Source: CAZGLR01 sp964526635 (GTDB taxonomy: Bacteria > Zixibacteria > MSB-5A5 > GN15 > JAAZOE01). Taken from it: 19,801 bases of DNA. A program made the position numbers and the translations under genes. Shown piece by piece: positions 14,687 through 19,801 of the stretch. Position 1 is the first letter of the stretch; every line of letters starts with the position of its first letter. The notes below the pieces were generated by a model. The model was not told the DNA's origin. It worked only from the letters and a program-made list of their open reading frames with translations, and ran no database searches. The DNA is taken from NCBI GenBank assembly GCA_964526635.1, contig CAZGLR010000065.1:1-19801 (forward strand), in the 5' to 3' direction.

Positions 14687-15967
14687 ATGGCATCGACCCA
14701 GGCAGGGAAGCCGGGGCTCGAACTTGATCAGTTCAGGGAATCGTTCGAGACCTTCAACAACATCATCAACAATCTTCAGCGGCAGTATCTGACGCTGGAG
14801 AAAGAGTACGCCGAACAGGGTCATAAACTCGAACAAATCAACCATCAGCTCAGGCAGACAATGGCCTCCAGCGGGATGGCGACGTCGTTTCTCAATTCAA
14901 TTTTGACAGCAATCAATTCCGGGGTGATTGCCGTCGATCAATCCGGAAAGATTTCGCATTTCAATCCGGCCGCCGAACGGATTACCGGATTATCGACTAT
15001 TCATGCGCTGGGGCGGCCCTATGATGAGGTCATTCAGACGACTGCCGATACCACCGGACAATCGGCGCTGGAAACGGCGCTATCGGGAATTGAATGCGAT
15101 GCGGCCGAAAAAGTGATCATCAATCAGGGCGGTGAAGAAATACCAGTCTCGGTTTCGACATCGTTATTGTATGATGCCGATGGAAATCATCGGGGCGCGG
15201 TCGAGATCTTATTCGATATGACCAGGGTCAAAAGGCTGGAGGCGGAACTTACCCGCATCCATACGCTGGCGGCGCTGGGCGAAATGGCGGCGACAGTGGC
15301 CCACGAAGTCCGCAATCCGCTCGGTGGCATCGGCGGGTTTGCAGCGCTGTTGAAACGTGAGGTCGAAGACGATCCGGCCAAAACCCGGCTGGTCGATAAA
15401 ATCATCACCGGTGTCGAGACGTTGAATCGGACAGTCACAGCGCTTCTGGACTATACCCGGCCGGAACAGATGTCGATGCGCGATATTTCGGTCGCCCGCT
15501 TGATCGAAGAGTCGGTCGAATATGAAAAGGCCGAATCGGAGGCCGGCGGGACTGAAAATATCGATATTCAGGTGGTGGTTGATAATCGTAATTTGCGCGT
15601 GAAATGCGACCCGCACCTGATGCGTCAGGTGCTTCTGAATCTGCTGCGTAACAGCCGTGAAGCGATGCCGTCGGGTGGACGGATTATTATCAGTGCCGAA
15701 GCCACCAAAGGTAACGGCACCCCGGGGACAGTGAAGCTCGAAGTTGAGGATTCAGGCAAGGGCATTCCCGAAAAGGACTGCGATAAAATTTTCAGACCGT
15801 TTTACTCCACTAAAAGATCAACCTCTGGTTCCGGGCTGGGACTGGCCACGGTCTGGAAGACCGTGCAGGCCCACGGCGGGACGATATCGGTTGCCTCACG
15901 ACCGGGGCAGGGCACCAGGTTCACGCTGTTGTTACCCGGTCATGATATCCACAAGGCAGGTGCTTGA
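14687..15967 (+). CDS. Soluble PAS-domain sensor histidine kinase (FlrB/AtoS-like)
   Basis: ATG 14687 is chosen because GGAGGGG (14674-14680) lies six bases upstream; ATG 14657 would add ten residues and has no ribosome site. The 426-residue protein has no membrane segment. An N-terminal coiled coil (about 20-65) precedes a PAS domain (about 70-180: SGVIAVDQSGKISHFNPAAE). The HisKA domain follows, with H206 in VAHEVRNPLGG. The HATPase has N-box LLNLLRNSREAMPSGG, G1 DSGKGIP and G2 GSGLGLATV. Its stop shares one base with the start of the sigma-54 regulator, its evident partner. The domain plan matches FlrB/FleS, which control flagellar genes, and also AtoS. The neighbouring chemotaxis genes favour a motility role, as an inference only. 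Confidence 0.94.
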   Translation: MASTQAGKPGLELDQFRESFETFNNIINNLQRQYLTLEKEYAEQGHKLEQINHQLRQTMASSGMATSFLNSILTAINSGVIAVDQSGKISHFNPAAERITGLSTIHALGRPYDEVIQTTADTTGQSALETALSGIECDAAEKVIINQGGEEIPVSVSTSLLYDADGNHRGAVEILFDMTRVKRLEAELTRIHTLAALGEMAATVAHEVRNPLGGIGGFAALLKREVEDDPAKTRLVDKIITGVETLNRTVTALLDYTRPEQMSMRDISVARLIEESVEYEKAESEAGGTENIDIQVVVDNRNLRVKCDPHLMRQVLLNLLRNSREAMPSGGRIIISAEATKGNGTPGTVKLEVEDSGKGIPEKDCDKIFRPFYSTKRSTSGSGLGLATVWKTVQAHGGTISVASRPGQGTRFTLLLPGHDIHKAGA

Positions 15968-17316
15968 TGAAGTTGAATATTCTGGTTGTCGATGATGACA
16001 AACTGGTAAATGAATTTATCGGAGAAACGCTCTCACGAAGCCGTCATGATATCACTACCGCCTATTCCGGTGAAGAAGCGCGCGAATATCTCCAGCAGGG
16101 GAATTTCGATATTGTGCTGACGGATATCAAGATGCAGCGGGTTTCCGGGATGGATGTGCTCAAGTTTGCGAAAAGCCATTATCCTGATACGGAAGTTATC
16201 ATGATGACGGCGTATGGGACGGTGCAGAATGCGGTTGAGGCGATGAAGCTGGGGGCACTGGATTATTTGATTAAACCATTTTCACCTGATGAAATCGAGC
16301 TGGTGATCAACCGCGCGCATGATTATGTCCAGATGAAATCCGAAAACCGCCGTTTCCGCGCCGAGATCAATGACAAGTATAAATCACTGGTCGGCAACTC
16401 GAAGAAGATGCGGGATATCAAGGAGTTGATCGAGCAGGTGGCCCCGAGCCGTTCGACAGTTTTAATTCAGGGCGAATCGGGTACCGGAAAGGAATTGATC
16501 GCCGGGGCGATACATTATGCCTCGGATCGGGCGGAGGCACCGTTTGTTAAGCTCAATTGCGCTGCGATTTCGGAAAACCTTATGGAATCGGAGCTTTTTG
16601 GCCATGAAAAGGGCGCCTTTACCGGGGCTGTGAAGCAATACCGGGGCCGTTTTGAGATGGCCGACGGCGGCACGTTGCTGCTCGATGAAATATCCGAGAT
16701 ACCCATCGGCCTGCAGGGAAAACTGCTGCGGGTGCTGCAGGAGCGAGAATTCGAACGGGTTGGCTCGGGTACTCCGATGCAGGTTGATGTGCGAATCATC
16801 GCCACCACCAATCGTAATCTCAAGAAGGAAATCGCCGAGGAGCATTTCCGCGAGGATTTATATTATCGGTTGAATGTAATCCCGATCGAGGTGCCGTCGC
16901 TGCGGGATAAACTCGATGATATGCCGCTTCTGGTGCATCATTTTATCGAGAAATACTGCGCCGAGACCGGCAAGGAGATTACCGGCATCGACGAGAGCGC
17001 CATGCGTTTGTTTATGAAATACCATTGGCCGGGCAACGTTCGGGAACTGGAGAATTTTATCGAGCGGGCGGTGGTCATCAGCCTGAAGCCGGTGTTGACT
17101 GCTCGTGATTTTCCACAGTCGCTGGTCCTCGGTAAGATCGATGATAATGGCGGGGCAATCGAAACCGGGATGTCACTGGCCGAAATGGAGAAACTGATGA
17201 TTCTCAAAACGCTTGAACGAGAATCCGGTAACCGCAGTCGCACGGCTGAAGTGCTCGGGATAAATCCGAGAACACTAAGAAATAAATTGAATGAATACGG
17301 CTTCAAGGAAGCCTGA
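15967..17316 (+). CDS. NtrC-family sigma-54-dependent response regulator
   Basis: 449 residues. A receiver (1-120) has D9-D11, phospho-acceptor D53 and K103. The residue after KM is Gln57 (DIKMQRVSG), where proline is almost invariant. The AAA+ domain (about 140-375) has Walker A GESGTGKE (169-176), the sigma-54 contact loop GAFTGA (216-221), Walker B GGTLLLDE (234-241) and WPGNVREL (354-361). A Fis-type HTH (about 420-446: NRSRTAEVLGINPRTLRNKL) binds enhancer DNA. It should activate sigma-54 promoters when phosphorylated by the upstream kinase. ATG 15967 overlaps the kinase TGA by one base. No clear -24/-12 promoter was found in the window, so its targets are probably elsewhere. Confidence 0.96.
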   Translation: MKLNILVVDDDKLVNEFIGETLSRSRHDITTAYSGEEAREYLQQGNFDIVLTDIKMQRVSGMDVLKFAKSHYPDTEVIMMTAYGTVQNAVEAMKLGALDYLIKPFSPDEIELVINRAHDYVQMKSENRRFRAEINDKYKSLVGNSKKMRDIKELIEQVAPSRSTVLIQGESGTGKELIAGAIHYASDRAEAPFVKLNCAAISENLMESELFGHEKGAFTGAVKQYRGRFEMADGGTLLLDEISEIPIGLQGKLLRVLQEREFERVGSGTPMQVDVRIIATTNRNLKKEIAEEHFREDLYYRLNVIPIEVPSLRDKLDDMPLLVHHFIEKYCAETGKEITGIDESAMRLFMKYHWPGNVRELENFIERAVVISLKPVLTARDFPQSLVLGKIDDNGGAIETGMSLAEMEKLMILKTLERESGNRSRTAEVLGINPRTLRNKLNEYGFKEA

Positions 17317-17333
17317 TTTGTGTCATGGGAAAA

Positions 17334-17374
17334 ACCCGGTCCGATGAATCCGAGGGAAATTCAGCGGGCCGGGT
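17334..17374 (+). repeat. Inverted repeat after the sigma-54 regulator gene
   Basis: The arms ACCCGGTCC (17334-17342) and GGGCCGGGT (17366-17374) can form nine pairs with one G-U, around a 23-base loop. No T run follows, so it is not a standard intrinsic terminator. It may be an mRNA-stabilising or Rho-related structure, or chance. Confidence 0.4.
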
Positions 17375-17437
17375 GGAACCGAAAGTTATAACCGCTCCGG
17401 TGTCTTTTGAGCCAGTAATAAATTCGGCCATTTTAAA

Positions 17438-17467
17438 TTGTTTCTTTCCGGATTATTGTATTATATT
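17438..17467 (+). promoter_or_regulatory. Candidate promoter for the STAS-like gene
   Basis: TTGTTT (17438-17443) and TATATT (17462-17467) are 18 bases apart in the AT-rich part of the 241-base spacer between 17316 and 17558. TATTAT (17459-17464) is an alternative -10. The 10-mer GTATTATATT (17458-17467) also occurs at 1991-2000 just before the DUF512 gene. Confidence 0.4.
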
Positions 17468-17557
17468 GACTGCGGACAGACGGTTTTTACTCCTTCGAGA
17501 TTTGCAGCTACGTTTCTCAATATGTGTAATCGGGGTGAGCGTATATGGAGAATCGGC

Positions 17558-17980
17558 ATGTATCATTTTGAAGAAACTGATTATGGTTTTCGGGTAACCG
17601 TGACCGGTAGCTATACGGTTGAAGATGTAGAAGCGGTTCGAGAGAAAGTCGCCGCATTGGCCAATAAGCGAAAATCTGAGTTTGCGTGTTTAATCGATAC
17701 CCGCAAGCAGATGTCCATAGCGCCGGAGGCGAGAACAGCGCTGGCCGATTGCGAAAAATTCACCCATGAGCTGGGCTGTGTGCGGTTTGCAATAATATCA
17801 GCAGCACCGATCTCAATTAACCAGCTCAAGCAAGTGGGGTTGAATTCCGGTACGGCGTCATATGAGCGATATATCGATGCCGGCAAGACTGATGACTGGG
17901 AACGGATCGGTCTGGACTGGGCGGTGTTTGGTATTGAGCCGCCGATAGAAGTGCTGGTGGGGGTGCGGAGTTTGACGTGA
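17558..17980 (+). CDS. SpoIIAA/STAS-like protein of unknown role
   Basis: 140 residues. ATG 17558 is decided by GGAGA (17547-17551) six bases upstream; the longer open frame from 17438 lacks a ribosome site and would begin inside the promoter. The pattern of short strands and helices (FRVTVTGSYTVEDVEAVREK, then FACLIDTRKQMSIAP, then CVRFAIISAAP and a C-terminal DWAVFGIEPP) resembles the SpoIIAA-like (STAS superfamily) fold found in many environmental bacteria. No phospho-serine loop like NSSGLG is seen, so it is probably not a classical antagonist. It forms its own transcription unit, with a candidate promoter upstream and a strong terminator downstream. The family assignment is from pattern only. 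Confidence 0.7.
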   Translation: MYHFEETDYGFRVTVTGSYTVEDVEAVREKVAALANKRKSEFACLIDTRKQMSIAPEARTALADCEKFTHELGCVRFAIISAAPISINQLKQVGLNSGTASYERYIDAGKTDDWERIGLDWAVFGIEPPIEVLVGVRSLT

Positions 17981-18012
17981 GGGTGGCGGCTTCATGCAAG
18001 CAGGTCCTGAAG

Positions 18013-18038
18013 ATCCCGGTTGTAGCCGGGATTTTTTT
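18013..18038 (+). terminator. Intrinsic terminator after the STAS-like gene
   Basis: The perfect 7-bp arms ATCCCGG (18013-18019) and CCGGGAT (18026-18032) enclose a six-base loop and run into seven Ts (18032-18038). Confidence 0.92.
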
Positions 18039-18096
18039 GGGGGAAAAGCAGGCGATTGTTTTTTGGGAAATAAGTGCGGTAAGTCATAGATTACCT

Positions 18097-18122
18097 GATG
18101 GTGCAACAGGACGGGCGCCATC
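18097..18122. repeat. Small inverted repeat in the 17981-18270 spacer
   Basis: GATGGTGC (18097-18104) and GCGCCATC (18115-18122) can form eight pairs, one of them G-U, around a ten-base loop. The palindromic AAAAATTTTT follows shortly after. Apart from this and the terminator at 18013-18038, I see nothing assignable in this 290-base spacer. Confidence 0.35.
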
Positions 18123-18270
18123 CACAAAAATTTTTGAACATACCTGCCCGACCAATCGTCATTATAGTTGAAACGGACTTCTGACCGATACCCTCATATC
18201 ATTCCCAGCGCAAAAGGCAAAATACTTGCGGACCGTTCTGCAAGATTCAGGCTCAAACAGGGGGGTACAC

Positions 18271-18819
18271 ATGTATGTTTTACGAGTATTGGTCGTCGTG
18301 GCGATCTTGACATCAGCATGTTTCGCCACTGCCCAGATGCGAAATTTGATACAATATCAGGGGATTGAATATTATTTACATAGCAGTCCGATAACTTACT
18401 ATTTCGAAGAACACCCGGATAAGGAACCGAAACCGGATTTCATATTAACGTCTTGTTGGCTCGGATATAAATCAGCGTACGAGATAAAAAATGACAGCCT
18501 GTTTTTGACGGATATTACAAAGTGGAGAATACGCATAACCAATGAAGGTACCGATAGCGCGGAGACGATAATTTACTCGGCATCGGTGCTGGATAGCGTG
18601 TTTCCCGCGAAAGAAGTGACTCATATCGATTGGATCACGGGATTATATGAGGCGTCATATGGGAAGATAATTAAATATGTCCACTCCGCATACGAGACTA
18701 TATTCAGTAATTACATACTTTTTGAATTCAAAAATGGCATTTTGACTGATGTGAGGTGGTTCGATCATAAATCCTACAAACGGTTTAAGAAAAGGCAGTA
18801 TAAGGCGGAAAAGGAATGA
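18271..18819 (+). CDS. Secreted protein of unknown function
   Basis: 182 residues, not recognised. ATG 18271 is preferred over a TTG 45 bases upstream because a G6 run lies five bases before it and a clear signal peptide then starts the protein: MYVLRVLVVVAILTSACFATAQ, with an A-T-A signal-peptidase I site before Gln22. The Cys in LTSAC is not in a perfect lipobox, so a lipoprotein is less likely. The mature part is rich in Tyr, Ile, Lys and Asp; the stretch SAYEIKNDSLFLTDITKWRI recalls small secreted or immunity-type proteins of unknown function in various bacteria. Base composition is visibly more AT-rich than the signalling genes, which suggests recent acquisition. It stands alone, convergent with the DJ-1-like gene. 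Confidence 0.75.
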   Translation: MYVLRVLVVVAILTSACFATAQMRNLIQYQGIEYYLHSSPITYYFEEHPDKEPKPDFILTSCWLGYKSAYEIKNDSLFLTDITKWRIRITNEGTDSAETIIYSASVLDSVFPAKEVTHIDWITGLYEASYGKIIKYVHSAYETIFSNYILFEFKNGILTDVRWFDHKSYKRFKKRQYKAEKE

Positions 18820-18892
18820 ATGCCGGACAGTCGCGCGCCGGGTGAGGTACGTGGGTGAGCACCTGAGCGAAATGATTGCAAACGGTATCAGG

Positions 18893-18966
18893 GTGGCCTG
18901 GGCTCTTTGAAGTCGGGCCAATATGATTGCCGTAACTTTGGCCTGCATTCAAAGACCGCAGGCCAC
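18893..18966. repeat. Long compound inverted repeat between convergent genes
   Basis: The outer arms 18893-18911 (GTGGCCTGGGCTCTTTGAA) and 18948-18966 match in 17 of 19 positions. Nested inside, CGGGCCAA (18914-18921) pairs with TTGGCCTG (18938-18945) with one G-U, leaving a 16-base loop. The structure lies 74 bases past the secreted-protein gene and 134 bases past the stop of the DJ-1-like gene, where a REP-like element or bidirectional terminator would be expected. No T run follows on either strand. Confidence 0.7.
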
Positions 18967-19018
18967 TCTGTTCTGCAGATCAATCCACGTTATATATGGT
19001 ATGCCCGGGTCCCAACGA

Positions 19019-19033
19019 GCGGCAGGACGCCGC
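19019..19033. repeat. Short GC-rich hairpin
   Basis: GCGGC (19019-19023) and GCCGC (19029-19033) pair perfectly around the loop AGGAC. It is in the same convergent spacer as the long inverted repeat and resembles short palindromes scattered through many bacterial genomes. Confidence 0.45.
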
Positions 19034-19099
19034 CCCTACGGTAAACATCAGATGCCTCAGGAGTATGTGCGCCATCCACGGAATTTAAACTTGTATTTT

Positions 19100-19801
19100 C
19101 TATTTGTTCGAGTCTGATTTCAACGCTTCCACGATCAACTCGCCGACTTTATTCGCGGACTGCGGATTCTGGCCGGTGACCACGCGCTGATCGATGATGG
19201 CATTGGTTTGCCAGGCCGGGGCCGGGACATGGATGCCGCCGCGTTCGATTAATTTATCCTGGAGCATAAACGGCACGACATCGGCGAGTTCGACCATCTT
19301 TTCTTCTTCGTTGGTAAAGGCGGCGAACTTCTTGCCAGCGACAAGATACGAGCCATCGGAGAGTTTGATATCAACCAGAGCGGCAGGGCCGTGGCATACG
19401 GCGCCCACGATGCCGCCTTCTTCGTAAATGGATGAGGCCGCTCTGTTCACGGCACCATTGCCCGGAAAATCCCACATAGTGCCGTGGCCGCCGCTGAACA
19501 GGATCGCGGCATAGTTATCGGGATTCAGCTCGGATAGTTTACGACTGTTGAGAACTTTGGCCATGAGGTCGGCGTCGTTTAGAAACCGTTTATTCACTTC
19601 ATCGGTAGTATCCATACTGCGCGGGTCGATGGGCGCCACACCGCCGGCAATACTGGCCACAACCACATCAAGGCCGGCGTCTTTGATGACATAAAAGGGG
19701 TGCGTCAGTTCGGCCAGCCAGAAACCGGTCGGTTTGTCGGTATCGCCCATCTGGCCGTGGCTGGTGACAACAATCAGGACGCTGTCGGCGGCCAGCAGAT
19801 T
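19100..19801 (-). CDS. DJ-1/PfpI family protein (Hsp31/glyoxalase III-like), N-terminus cut off
   Basis: The frame is open to the right edge, so the start lies outside; 233 residues are visible. The visible N-terminus (AADSVLIVVTSHGQMGDT) continues into KPTGFWLAELTHPFYV, which holds the conserved acidic residue. LFSGGHGTMWDFP follows, and then the nucleophile elbow GAVCHGPAALV with the reactive Cys. These are features of the class I amidotransferase-like Hsp31 branch, whose members act as glutathione-independent glyoxalases (methylglyoxal to lactate) or chaperones. The first residues NLLAAD could be the end of a short leader or signal peptide. It is convergent with the secreted-protein gene. 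Which activity it has cannot be told from sequence. Confidence 0.92.
   Translation of the reverse strand, partial: NLLAADSVLIVVTSHGQMGDTDKPTGFWLAELTHPFYVIKDAGLDVVVASIAGGVAPIDPRSMDTTDEVNKRFLNDADLMAKVLNSRKLSELNPDNYAAILFSGGHGTMWDFPGNGAVNRAASSIYEEGGIVGAVCHGPAALVDIKLSDGSYLVAGKKFAAFTNEEEKMVELADVVPFMLQDKLIERGGIHVPAPAWQTNAIIDQRVVTGQNPQSANKVGELIVEALKSDSNK

Noticed and set aside
17325..17597. 90-codon ORF upstream of the STAS-like gene
   Set aside because: It runs through the inverted repeat and candidate promoter, overlaps the start of the better-supported gene in another frame, and shows no recognisable domain.
18923..19117. Small ORF in the convergent spacer, with a similar small ORF on the opposite strand (18655-18948)
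   Set aside because: The two share a QATL-type stretch only because they read the two arms of the same inverted repeat; neither has a ribosome site or a family.
1..19801. CRISPR arrays, insertion sequences, riboswitches
   Set aside because: No regularly spaced direct repeats, transposase-like frames or recognisable riboswitch cores were seen.

Overview
The window looks like about 20 kb of a draft or metagenome-derived genome of a free-living, probably motile bacterium with a Gram-negative-type layout. It has Tat export, sigma-54 activation, a full chemotaxis core with CheZ, and base composition of roughly half G+C by eye. Two runs of exactly ten Ns (1122-1131 and 14225-14234) are assembly placeholders, and both fall inside genes. 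The phylum cannot be fixed from sequence alone. The gene set and style would suit an uncultured lineage such as Candidatus Zixibacteria or a relative, but that is a guess.

Layout. Positions 1-4619 hold housekeeping genes on the + strand: the C-terminal part of a SAM hydroxide adenosyltransferase, nrdR, tatC (interrupted by the first N run), a tRNA-Gly(CCC) with its own promoter, a DUF512-type radical-SAM protein, and the GTPase der three bases after it.

Positions 4705-14585 hold one long, tightly packed + strand signalling cluster. It begins with a GAF-PP2C phosphatase fused to an anti-sigma-type ATPase, followed by its STAS partner, a 638-residue HEAT-repeat protein, and an overlapping stand-alone receiver. 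Then come cheR, a second receiver, cheY (TTG start), cheZ, cheA (no P2 domain) and cheB, with an intrinsic terminator right after cheB. No chemoreceptor or cheW is present, so receptors and couplers must lie elsewhere.

Positions 14687-17316 hold a soluble PAS histidine kinase and an overlapping NtrC-type sigma-54 activator, resembling FlrB/FlrC or AtoS/AtoC. A small SpoIIAA/STAS-like protein (17558-17980) follows with its own candidate promoter and a clear terminator.

The right end is accessory in character. It holds an AT-richer gene for a secreted protein of unknown function (18271-18819), a convergent spacer dense in inverted repeats (18820-19099), and on the - strand a DJ-1/PfpI-type protein that runs off the right edge.

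How the parts may work together (inference): the partner-switching module senses a cytoplasmic signal through GAF and sets the phosphorylation state of the STAS protein. CheA, CheY, CheZ, CheR and CheB form the excitation and adaptation circuit. The kinase/sigma-54 pair could set expression of flagellar or related genes. The nearest known parallel is the HsbR/HsbA and CrsR/CrsA systems, in which a PP2C plus kinase-domain protein and a STAS antagonist act on motility or stress sigma control.
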